Assembly: GCF_014805625.2 (NCBI RefSeq)
Contig: NW_023998432.1
Location: forward strand, 4,520,707 to 4,584,706
Length of the DNA stretch: 64,000 bases
From: Glossina fuscipes
Lineage: Eukaryota > Arthropoda > Insecta > Diptera > Glossinidae
Direction: 5' to 3'
A program made the translations under genes and the position numbers. Under the pieces are notes generated by a model. That model saw only the letters and a list, made by a program, of their open reading frames with translations, searched no databases and had not been told where the DNA came from. This document shows, piece after piece, positions 1 to 10,189 of the stretch; the stretch's first letter is position 1; every line of letters starts with the position of its first letter.

Positions 1-1497
1 AGAAACATAAACAAATTATTTTGGGAACCCTTTTTTTGAAAAAGCTTATTTAATTTGTGCGTGGTATTTGTCTATAAATTTTTTGCGAATATCAATCAAC
101 GTGAAGTTGAAACGCAAAAAGATAAATCTACACAAGTGGAAATTTTGGACATGCTGATCGTATTACCATATTTTGCTTTCCATTATGATTTTATTTATGG
201 AACTAATAGAAAGAAAAATTTTGGTGCAAATTGAATGTTGTCGATTAAAAATTAATCTACTAATTTTATAATCTCAGTCTTAAAAATACCCTCTGTTTTC
301 TTGTGAAATTTTCTGGCTGAAAATGGATTCAAATCATATTTTTTTTGTGACAAATTTACGTATCTCGTTTTTTTTTTTTGCAAATGAGTGAATAACGAGT
401 GTTAGTGTCATGACGTACGCAACCCGGCGGTTCATTTTTTAATGTTTTTTTTTTTTGTTTTATTTTATTAAATAAGAAAATAATTTTATAAGTGCAAACT
501 AATACCGAGCAATTAACTCAAAGGAAATGTAGCCCAGTTCATCAAATTACTAATATCGTGGGGGTCCATACCCATATACCTTGAAAAATAATGAAAAAGT
601 AAAAAAAGGGGTAAAGAAAAACCAAACTGTGAAAAATGCTACAATGCAAACTAAATATTTAAGTATGGGAACATCTGCCGCCCTTTAAGAAACCTTCAAA
701 AAAAGCGAATACAACAATATGACCATGTATATCGGCGAAGCTAAAGAGAGACTCGGATAGAGAAGAAAGCTGTACTCCAACTTAAAGCGCATGAGTAATG
801 CTTTTCATATACTGTGCGCGTCAACAATGTAAACCTTTTCAAGTTTTCTTGATGCGATGACTGCTTTATAAACTTGATTGTTGTCATTTATTTATTTATT
901 TATTTATTTATTTTTGTGTTCATAGCATGCCATAAATAAAGATAAAAATATGATCTTAGAGGAGGAACTCATGAGGTGCATATAAAACTATCTAGGTATT
1001 TATCAAACGTGCATCAAAGATATATAAAGAGCACTTAATATTACATTTGCATTTATTTAGCAAAAAGTGAGGAGTGAACTGTAGATTTCTAGCAGATATG
1101 AAGTAAAGGTGACGTTATTGTAAGATGTTCCAGCTAGAAATCATATATGAACAAGTGTCCACGAGCTCCTAAGGACAGAATCAAATGACATTTAATTTAA
1201 TACCGCGTCGTGAAAAATTCGTTTTACTTACTAATGAACTTTTAGCGCAATCCAGCCGTGTGATAATAAATTATCTTCTGCTACCAGGCTTTTCTTCACA
1301 TTTGACAATATTGTATACATATTTGGCGCATATTATATTAAGATCAAAGCGGTTATCGGAAACATCAATAATAAAAGCAACCATAACACTAAAAACGATA
1401 ACATCAACAGTTAGTGCAGCTTTTTTGCAACTCCAATAGCAACTATACACATATATTTTTTATATATAAGTTGTATTAAAATGAAATTTATTATTTG
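1..1497. other. Non-coding AT-rich stretch
   Basis: No reading frame here resembles a known family. Short open frames such as the one at 1185-1439 lack a recognisable domain and look like chance openings in AT-rich DNA. The only visible structure is an ATTT microsatellite near 885-915. Confidence 0.6.
885..915. repeat. ATTT tetranucleotide microsatellite
   Basis: About seven uninterrupted ATTT units are visible. Such tracts are often polymorphic; no transposon end is recognised beside it. Confidence 0.85.
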
Positions 1498-1605
1498 AAT
1501 ATATACTTTATGGGGTCTCTGGTGCTTCCTTCTGGGCGTTGCAAACGGTTTGACAAAATAAATACACCTCTCATCCTTCTGTGATGGGTATAAAATTTCT
1601 GTAAT
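1498..1605 (-). repeat. DINE-1/INE-1-like element, 5' fragment
   Basis: Read on the minus strand this has a degraded TATACCCATCAC-type terminus, then TTTGCAACGCCCAGAAGGAA and a CCCCATAAAGTATATATTC segment. That order is what I know from the start of dipteran DINE-1/INE-1 interspersed elements. The same AGAAGGAAGC block recurs in the element at 30968-31704. The similarity stops abruptly after the TATATTC, so it is a truncated copy. Confidence 0.6.
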
Positions 1606-1973
1606 TAAATACATTTTCCTGCTTAAGAAATAATTGAAAATAGAACCAGTTGCAGTCAAGGACTCAATTAGCAAACTTCGTTCTAATTTAACTTAAAGTT
1701 AATATAAATATGTAATATATAAAATATATTAAGAATATTTATATATATATATACATTAAGAATGAAAGAAAATCTGGTATGATCATGAAACCGGAGTGCA
1801 GACTATAAGTTGCTGCTGGGAAATACTTTCATGGCATGAAAACGATGATTATGATGATGCGGTTGCCAAAGTTGCTGCTGACAGTAAGATTGCTATTATA
1901 GTTGTTATTAGACTTGCTAAAGTTGCACTGGCTGTTGATGTTATCGTTCTTGGTGTTATGGTTGCTCTTATTG

Positions 1974-3220
1974 AAGAAATCCATTATTTTTTCGGTAGAT
2001 GGCTGCACTGATAGATTTCTCGTAAAGTATCGATCAAACAATTTCCGATACTGTACATTTACAAACTGTACATTTCGCAGTAAAAAAAATTATTTTGCTG
2101 TTTTTTGTTTGGTGCATTCAGTTGTGAGGTACAGCGTGTTAAAAATGGAAGTGAACAAAGAGAAAATTCGGTACATTTTACAGTTTTTCTTTGACAAAGG
2201 CGAAAATGCAAGCCAGGCGGCTAAAATTGTGAATGGTGTTTATGGTTCCGATACTGTAACAGCCAATTATGTGCAATTTTGGTTTCGTAGATTCCGTTCA
2301 GGAATTTTTGATGTTAAAGATGCACCTCGCACAGTTAGGCCGGTCGTCGAAAATGTCGATAAAATCGGAGAAATGATCGAAATTGATCGGCATGTTAGCA
2401 GTCGTAACATCGCCCAGGAGCTAAAAATCGACCATAAAACAGTTTTAAACCATTTACACAAAGCTGGATTCAAAAAGAAGCTCGATGTTTGGGTGCCACA
2501 CCAATTAACAGAAAAAAACATGATGGATCGAATTTCCATCTGCGAAGCCTTGGCCAAACGGAATGAGATAGACCCATTTCTTAAACGGATGGTGACTGGA
2601 GATGAGAAATGGATCACATACGATAACCCTGTGCGAAAACGATCGTGGTCAAAGAGCGGTGAAGCACCTCAAACGGCCAGGAAGGTTTTGCTATGCATTT
2701 GGTGGGACTGGAAGGGGATTATTTATTAAGAGTTGCTTCCATATGGCCAAACGCTAAATTCTGATCTCTACTGTCAACAACTGGACCGTTTGAAGATAGC
2801 GATTGACCAGAAACGGTCAGAATTGGCCAACAAGAGAGGTGTCGTGTTCCACCAGGACAACGCTAGCCCAAATACATCTACTCGCCAGAAACTTCGGGAG
2901 CTTGGTTGGGAAGTTTTAATGCATCCGCGATACAGTCCGGACTTGGCACCAAACGATTATCATCTTTTTCTTGCATTGCAAAATTTCTTTAATGATAAAA
3001 AATTGGAATCTAGGGAGGATTGTGAAAATCGACTACTAGAGTTTTTTGCAAATAGAGACCAGGACTTCTATGAGAGAGGCATTTTGAAGTTACCTTTTAA
3101 ATGGCAACAAATCGTACAACAAAACGGTGCATATTTGACCCAAATCGGACAATTCGAAGCATGTTAAATAAAGTCCTGAAGTTCATATAAAAATAATGGA
3201 TTTCTTTTTCCCCAAACTAA
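1974..3220 (+). mobile_element. mariner transposon copy 1, defective
   Basis: This is about 95% identical at protein level to the intact mariner at 49632-50896. The 3' inverted repeat is complete, ending CCCCAAACTAA followed by a TA. The 5' inverted repeat is damaged: only its inner GAAATCCATTATTTTT part remains and the outer TTAGTTTGGGGAAAAA portion is missing. The right flank continues directly as TATTCTTGATCAGCATC, a DINE-1-like core, so this copy landed in a TA inside such an element. The matching left half of that element is not adjacent, which implies a later deletion or rearrangement at the 5' side. Confidence 0.9.
2145..3167 (+). pseudogene. mariner transposase, inactivated
   Basis: The frame starts at the ATG shared with the intact copy (MEVNKEK) and would encode a 340-residue cut-and-paste transposase. 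The N-terminal helix-turn-helix region, the WVPHQL linker motif, the first catalytic Asp (TGDEKW) and YSPDLAP are all readable. Inactivating changes relative to the other copy are a TAT-to-TAA nonsense at codon 195 (2727-2729), a 6-bp deletion removing two residues between the second and third catalytic Asp (so the spacing is 32 rather than 34), and substitutions in the second-Asp motif (RPH to SPN). An open frame upstream of the ATG from 1902 is 5' UTR reading and not part of the protein. Confidence 0.92.
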
Positions 3221-3222
3221 TA

Positions 3223-4023
3223 TATTCTTGATCAGCATCAAATTCTGGATCAATTTAGGCATGTTCATCTGCCCGTCTTTGCGATGTCCATTGTAAAAAT
3301 TCTCCTGACCGCAAAAATGCAGCTATCGACTGCAAATTTAGCAAAAGCATTGGAAGTCGTTGCACGCAGGTTGGTATTGGAAATTGGCCAAATCGGTGAA
3401 AGAACACGCCCACAGCATCGCGTAAACTGAGAACCCCTCTGGTTTTCAAAAAAAAATGAAAAACTTCTTTTCTGGTCATTACTCATAAACTATAGCAAAA
3501 AAGTGTACAAAAATTTGAAAGCACATTCAGTGGGCGATGCTATAACAATCGTGCAAAAAAATTAACAAAATTGACTACGCCTACCCCATATTACAGTGTA
3601 TACAGCTTTAATGTTTTTTCTTTATAACGCGCGGCAACAAACTTTAAAAATCCTATAAAATCTATTCTTGACTAGTTTCAAATTTGGAATACACCTAAAC
3701 ATATCCCTCTGTATGTCTGTTCATCTATCTGTTTGCGCAATTTTGTAGTATTTGTGGTAAACATTCTACCGTTAGTGAAAGTGAAGATATTGTCTACAAA
3801 TTTGCAAAAGAATTTGGAATTGACCTACACTTTTCAAAGGACACGCCTACAACGCCCACATGCCACTACGATAAAAACTTTTATTTAGCAAATAAAAGAT
3901 ATCAACTGCGCCCATTCCACATTATAGAGCAGGAAAATTTGGTTCTTTTACTTCTTTTGTCTTTTTTAGGATAATATGGGTACAAACGATAAAATCCCGA
4001 GCGAATTTAACTTTCTTACTTGT
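3223..4023 (+). repeat. DINE-1-like nonautonomous element, right part
   Basis: It begins with TATTCTTGATCAGCATC and a Phe/Cys-free 'CATGTTCATCTGCCCGTC' block typical of DINE-1/INE-1 cores, and a diverged second version of that block (CTATTCTTGACTAGTTTC, then ATGTCTGTTCATCTATCTG) follows from about 3661. It ends CTTTCTTACTTGT, the inverted terminal signal shared with the element at 30968-31704. It is interrupted on the left by mariner copy 1. It has no coding capacity; open frames on its minus strand are chance. Confidence 0.6.
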
Positions 4024-5190
4024 TTTTATATATGAGAGGAAATTAACTCAAGTATCTTCAGGCTCAACTTCGGAGTCTCACGGGCCGAACGAGATCATAA
4101 GTAAGGCAGAGTAAAGAATGACCCAGGGCTTAATATAATCCCGTTTGGTAAGGCAGGTTTTGTCCATCAGTCTATTCGTGTATGAACGGATGTGCATTTC
4201 TTTTAGATGAAATCGTCTGTAGAGTGTCCGTCATATAAAATTTAAAGTCCTCTCTCATCTCCCGAACTAGTTAGCTAAGCTATCGTAAGTGCGATAGTTT
4301 CTACAGCGTCCAATTTTCTTTAAGTGGCACCAAAGAGAGGCTCCAGAAATAATACAGCGCCTATACAATAATTGGACAGACTAGAGGATTGCCAGACATA
4401 TTTGTTACCTCCATTGTCTCATCACCATAATATTTCTTCTGTGAACATTGCAACGACACTGTAATTTTTAAGAAAAGAACAGCTTTTCATTAAAGGATAG
4501 ATGCATCGTATTAACAAGGTACAAGTTATGTTATATATTAAGCCAGTATTCACTGGTTCGAATCTTTTATGCGGCAGAGTTTATTTTGGTTGTAGCTATA
4601 AAAGGTGCTCAGTCGCTACAGGCATAATGCTATCAGATTGCATACACACCCACTAGATTGCGTTCATCAACTCCCTATATATTTCTCTTTGATCACTTTC
4701 CTCTGACCGTCACCACGTTGTACGAATAGAGAATAGCTACTTAGTGATTGATCGCATTAAAAAAAAAATTTGACAATTATATTCGAAAATAATCGCCTTT
4801 TTAAAATAAAAATTCTTCTTGTTTTTTGAAAATAACAATCGAAAGAGTGTAGCTGACAATCATTTGTTCTCTGTCGCGATTTAAAAATCACAATTGTTTG
4901 CTCTTCCTGTCTATTGATTGCACGACACTATTTATTTACGTTGTCTTAGCATCTCTTTCAACTAATCTGCGCGAAAGTAAGAAAAGGAAGATGTGTATGT
5001 GAAGCGAGAAAAATTCACCGGCGCATTTTAAATTCTGCATCGCACGTAATGATAATTTCAAAATCGTTCTTTTATAAAATTTGGCAACCCCTCATGAATA
5101 ATTTGCAAATTAAAAAACGAATTTAATACCTTGCTTTATAGGCAAACACTTTTTGTTTGTTAAGAGTTTTTTTGATTCATACGGGAATTG
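4024..5190. other. No gene recognised
   Basis: AT-rich sequence with no domain-bearing frame. A B-box-like GGTTCGAATC at about 4555 has no A box or cloverleaf around it, so I do not call a tRNA. Confidence 0.5.
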
Positions 5191-5202
5191 CAATATGGAA
5201 AA

Positions 5203-5205
5203 AGC

Positions 5206-5236
<31 letters not shown>

Positions 5237-5335
5237 TTAATTTTAGACTAATGAAATGAATTCTTAGACTAAAAAAAAGACATTGACCACTAGCAACACA
5301 GACTATCGGCTCAGGAGGAAAAAGCTAAGGTATAC
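5203..5335 (-). mobile_element. I-clade LINE, 5'-truncated 3' tail
   Basis: On the plus strand an (ATT)n run is followed by TTTTAGACTAATGAAAT, ATTCTTAGACTAAAAA and CACTAGCAACACAG. The same string of blocks borders the (ATT)n run at the 3' end of the I-clade element at 42775-47690. Read on the minus strand it is the last ~100 bp of that family ending in TAA repeats, the hallmark tail of I elements. Nothing of its coding region is attached, as expected of incomplete reverse transcription. Confidence 0.8.
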
Positions 5336-6888
5336 TTCGACTTCGAAAATTGAAAATGCTTGTATCAGAGGCCACCAAACACCGAAAAGGAAAAGAGCCT
5401 CGGATATCCCATAAAATGTGATGTTGTAATTGAATAGAATCAGACCACCTATGTTACAAAAATGACTGAAGAATGGTTTTTCATGTTACTTATAAAACAA
5501 AACAGAAATAACAATAAAAATTCACATCTGTATTCTATGGGTTAGCATGTAGGATCCGTACGAAAATAGGAAACGTTGGCTTTGTGTGAAATTTTATCCC
5601 ACAAAGGCAGCTGTTGCTGATGATGATGTAGATGTCAAAGATGGCATAGTTCACTTTTCTCTTCTGCAGGCTGCTGTTGTTAGTACAACTCTATAAGGGC
5701 CAAATTATTACGAGATACGACGATGTGTTACTATTTCGCATAGTTATTACATGCACTCCAATCTTTTATAGTTAAGTTGGTCTTTAATAATATCGTTACC
5801 CTTACACATATAATCCTAATTACCATTCAGTGTTAAGATTGGGCGTGGAACTTCACAAACTCAACTAATGAAAATTTTCCATTAATATATAACTTTTTAT
5901 CCAATTTAATAAATATTTTCTTTGAATTACGTACGAAAAATAGCAATTAGTTCCAGTCTAAAGCGAAAAGGGATCTCTCTCTTTCTCTTTCTCTTTTCGA
6001 TATAGCTTTCAAACAATGGGTAGTGTATATAAAATTCCAAGGCAACCACTATTTATTTAAGCATTTTTATGAAGTTTACTCTCGCTGTGAACTATCCGTT
6101 ATTTTCATAAATATTTTGATTAAAAGATAGTGATTGTTATATAATTGAATACGTTCTTTACATATATGTAATTTTGATATCACTATTTAAAATGTGACGA
6201 CGTGTAGATTCCTTCAGTTGTATTGTTACCAGCAAATTTATTCCTAAAAAAATCTCTTTATATTGTTTCGGATATATTAGAACAACGGATTTTGCTCAGA
6301 TAATCTTTTCTTTGTCATATAAACTGCCTTATATTAAATATAAAATGTATATCGTATACACTCATTCATACACTCATGCATACATCGAAATTTGTCAAAA
6401 ACTTTTCAGCAAATGTACTCTTCATTAAAGAGTGATCTTTACATGTTTTTGCTTGCACATAAGCAAATTTTACCAACAATTGTATATTAAACCGTTGAAT
6501 CTAAAACCAACAATTGGGATATGATGGAGCAGCATCATCATAAGCTTATGAACGTGTTTGGTGGTCAGCAGATTTCTTCCAATTAACAACAAAAGTAATG
6601 AAGATTGAAAATGCAATTTTGAGCCCTCGATGCAATTAGCGACGGCATACTCTGAATGACCCAATAATATTGAATGGAAAACTGTTATTTTATGTAAAAA
6701 AGGCCTGAGTGGTGGCATTACAGGTTTGTGGTAAAGCATCTTTTTTTTACTGTAGCTGATGATCTGTTTGTATCAAGTATTATTATAAAAAATGAATAAT
6801 AATTATTCGTAAAATCATTGCAACAAGTGCTTAAAAACGATCATTTTGTAGCAGTAGATAGAAGGTCAGAAGCAAATGCTTGTCAGTT
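5336..6888. other. No gene recognised
   Basis: No recognisable protein or RNA. There is a pyrimidine-rich CTCTCTTTCTCTTT tract near 5975-5995. The open frame at 6470-6739 on the minus strand has no family resemblance that I can see. Confidence 0.5.
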
Positions 6889-7212
6889 TTAACCTCTCCA
6901 AAGGTCTCTCCCAGTCTGTTGCGGTTGACGCAAATGTGGCTCGCTCATCGTAAACTGAGGTGTACCCGTTATCGGTCCAAGCTTCGGCACCTGATGTAAC
7001 TGGCTCTGAGCCCCCAAATTCATTATAAATACTAATGAAGGATTAGTTTCTCTCCTGGAGGGAGAAGATGAAAATGCAGGTGATAATGTATTTACTATTG
7101 CTCTTTTGAATTCCTCTCCGCTGCTTGTTAGGCATGGGCTAGAGTCGGTGCCCTCGAGGAAACCTTTTTTCCTATCCACACTTGATCTTTCCATCAAAGT
7201 TGCGGACATCAA
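6889..7212 (-). CDS. Unrecognised 107-aa open frame
   Basis: The frame is Ser/Pro/Gln-rich, less biased to AT codons than its surroundings, and opens just downstream (on the same strand) of a LINE RT fragment at 7319-7507. No zinc knuckle, catalytic motif or membrane segment is visible. It could be transposon gag-like debris or chance. I cannot assign a function and do not claim it is expressed. Confidence 0.2.
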   Translation of the reverse strand: MMSATLMERSSVDRKKGFLEGTDSSPCLTSSGEEFKRAIVNTLSPAFSSSPSRRETNPSLVFIMNLGAQSQLHQVPKLGPITGTPQFTMSEPHLRQPQQTGRDLWRG

Positions 7213-7318
7213 TTTTCATATAACAGACTTATCAACTTAACTCATCAACTTAAATTCTATTAGAAGAAGGCCACGCAACCGGAGCATATTACAATATTGG
7301 TCTCACTAAACTTATGTA

Positions 7319-7507
7319 TTATCTTTTCGTAACATAAGCATCATCAAATTCTCTGGATAATCTTTTGATAAAGCTAACAACAGTCTTTGCTTTATTTATG
7401 GTAAGCTCAACACGTGAGTTGAAACATAATCTTTGATCAAATTTTATCTCCAGAGTAAGATTAGAGATATTACGAACTACACTGCATTGTTCTTCCGCAT
7501 ACGACAT
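7319..7507 (-). pseudogene. LINE reverse transcriptase C-terminal fragment
   Basis: The frame aligns over about 40 residues with the thumb/C-terminal part of ORF2 of the LINE at 16812-20728: DQRLCFN matches DHRLRFN, then FIKRLSREFDDAYVTKR matches FIKRWSKELDDSYMTKR. It is a small relic of the same or a sister family; neither the catalytic YADD nor the endonuclease is present. Confidence 0.8.
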
Positions 7508-8814
7508 AAGAATAGATGCGAGAGTATGCGAGACATCTGAGTAAAAATTGCATTGTTGTTAATAACAGGTATACAAAGATCTTCCGTTTCCCTTTTTGGA
7601 GACCATTCCCAGAAGTCCAAATAACTAAATTCATAAAACGAGGTCTTATATTCCCGAAACTTCACAATCAAAAACGTTGACTAATTCTGAATCTCAGACA
7701 AGCCTTTTTTCGTATGGATATGATATCATTATTCGCAAACCTATTTCTGAAAATTATATTATTCTTTTGGTATTTACTCCTTATAGTTCCTCCTAACTGT
7801 TTATTTTCCTATAATATTATTTATCGTTTACACTGTTGAAGAAACAAGTGTGTCAAGTCAAGAGCTTGGTTTCTCCAACCAAGCATATTGCTTATACTGC
7901 AAGTCTTTAACATCAGAAAGAATTATTGATTGAACCCGTTGCCATTTCTTATAAAAAGTGTTTAACCGAATATGATAAAAGGAAAAGGTCTGATTTGCAA
8001 ACAGCCGTTGTTTAGTGCATTGATTCTCGTCTTAAAGTCAAACAAAAAGCGAAGTTTTTTATTTATACTTTAAGCTTATGATCATTTTGAAAATTCTGAG
8101 CTTATGCTTATTAACATTATATGGAAAATGTGTAATAGGACCTCACCAATAGATGACTCTAACAACCCCTCCCGTTTAATAATTCATAAAAAGGTTTATA
8201 TTAATTCATAAGTTTCATAAACAAAATTTATTAATATTTATTATTCAATTTCCAATGCATTATCTAGCAGCAATCTTATCTGATAATAAACAATCTAGTT
8301 ACTTTTATTGATAAAACTACTAATTTTTTGTATAAAGCTGTATAATCTATTTTGCTCTTGAATCATCATGCACCCTGGATGCCGATGCGCTACATACTAA
8401 GATGTCTTGAGTAATTAGATCATTTAGTATTGCAGAGTTTTCTTTTTCCAAATCATTTGACTAATGCTTTTTAACGATTTTTTTGCAATTCCTTGGTGTA
8501 ATGCTTTAATTTTAACTATGCCGAAGTTGAAAATTACAACTCTGTTAAAATTATAGTGCGCAGGAAAGTTGCAATTGTTACTCTAAAATCCAGTAAAATA
8601 CAACCGTATTCTACTGAAAGTTAATTCTGACGACACTAATTCGACTAATACGGCAATAATTCTTCTCCTTCTAATATGTCAATTCTTCAACGTCAATTCG
8701 TCAACTCTTCAATGCTTCCTCTAAACTGCCTTTAGGCTTCCTGCGTCACAACTAATTTCTCTGGAAATACCTTTCAAATTTAATTTATTGTCGTTACAAA
8801 TGTAATTAATAAAT
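7508..8814. other. No gene recognised
   Basis: AT-rich sequence with only short open frames and no motif I recognise on either strand. Confidence 0.5.
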
Positions 8815-9545
8815 CCCAATTCGTCAGAATTTTCGACTAGACTGCCTCATGGAAAACTAGACAAATGGTCAAGGGAATTTTCTAAACCCTTAATATATTT
8901 CATTGTATAGTTAAAATCTGATAACATGAATATTAAACTTTGGGTACGAACGTCTACCTTGACTTTATTTTCACCAAAAATTGCTAAAAGTGATTTGTGA
9001 TCAGACGCTAATGTAAAATGAATTCCTATTAAATATTGCTTCAATTTTGTTAAGCTTTTGTTAAGCGCAATTGTTAAAGCTTTCTTGTGTAGTACTACAC
9101 TTCGTTTCTATTTAAGTAAGCACCCTTGAAATAAAAGCTGTAGGTTTTTCTACATCATTATCATACTCCTGAGCCAATGTTCCAGCTATTGCCGGATTAA
9201 AAACTGAATTAAAAGTGATAATCTAGGATTAAAATGGACCACAACTTTATCCGATGTAACTTTACTTTTTAGAAACTCAAAAGCACTTGGACATCCCTTA
9301 AGTTTCACATTTCTTCTGAGAAATTCATAAAGAGGAGTCATCACATTAGCCAAATTAGAAATAAATATTGAATAATAATTAACCATACCTACAAAAGCTC
9401 TGGTTTCAGAAACAAGAACTGGTGGTTGCTACAACCGAAACAATCTTGTCCTGATTCATACACAAACCATTGCGATCAATATTGAACCCTAAATAAAACA
9501 CTTTGTGTTTGAAAAATGCACGTTGTTCGTTTTATAGCTAAACAA
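8815..9545 (-). pseudogene. Ty3/gypsy pol remnant (RT to RNase H)
   Basis: Reading the minus strand from 9545 down, there is the end of the RT palm (FFKHKVFYLGFNIDRNG), a GMVNYYSIFISNLANVMTP connection block, then an RNase H block (DHKSLLAIFGE, LSDFNYTMKYIKG). These are classic gypsy-group pol signatures in the right order. The frame is broken by several shifts and stops and no protease, integrase or LTR is visible, so it is an old fragment. Confidence 0.85.
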
Positions 9546-10011
9546 GTATTTATAGGAGCTTATAAGTTATAGCCGCCGTTTCGGGATGTGTATTCTGCTC
9601 TATATGGGAATAGTCTCAAGCTAACTCTCTCTCTGTACTTGAGAAAACAGCAGGCAAAGCCAGGGAAATAATTCAAACTACTCCGTTAACCAATGAAGGT
9701 TTTGAAATGGCTTGAAATGGATTGTATCTAGCCAATATCTGCGAAAATAAACGTATATTAGTAAATTTGTACTTATAAACATCGTTAAGTTTCATTGCAA
9801 AGGACAAACTATCAAAGCTCTAGGACGAACTATTAATGGTAGTATTACTCAATTAACTCGGTTGAAAATTAATATAAAGTGTTTAGATGTTTTATTTGTG
9901 TACATATGCTCCACTTGTTTACCCGGAATTTCCCTAATTTATGGGAACAAAATCAGAAATGAAGGGTAGAGTTAACTACTTAAAACGAAATTAATAATTT
10001 ACGTACCGCTG
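9546..10011. other. No gene recognised
   Basis: Short AT-rich interval between the gypsy remnant and a tandem duplication. No motif recognised. Confidence 0.5.
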
Positions 10012-10189
10012 GAAATCAAACCCTAATATCCATTGCCGAACTCCTATGTTCCATTGGCACTATCGAAATTAAAATCTGTTAAAAATCGTTTAATCAAACC
10101 CGTAGAAATCAAACCCTAACATCCATTGCCGAACTCCTATGTTCCAAAGGCACTATCGAAATTAAAATCTGTTAAAAATCGTTTAATCA
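10012..10189. repeat. 93-bp tandem duplication, two units
   Basis: A unit starting GAAATCAAACCCTAA and ending AAAATCGTTTAATCA occurs at 10012 and again at 10105, a period of 93 bp. The copies differ at only a few bases (for example CTAATATCC versus CTAACATCC, and CCATTGGC versus CCAAAGGC), so the duplication is recent relative to the surrounding debris. No coding function is evident. Confidence 0.9.

Noticed and set aside
1902..2130. N-terminal extension of mariner copy 1 transposase
   Set aside because: It precedes the conserved ATG and reads through flanking DNA and the 5' UTR; the transposase length is right without it.
4553..4565. B-box-like GGTTCGAATC suggesting a tRNA
   Set aside because: No A box at the right distance and no acceptor or anticodon stems can be folded around it.
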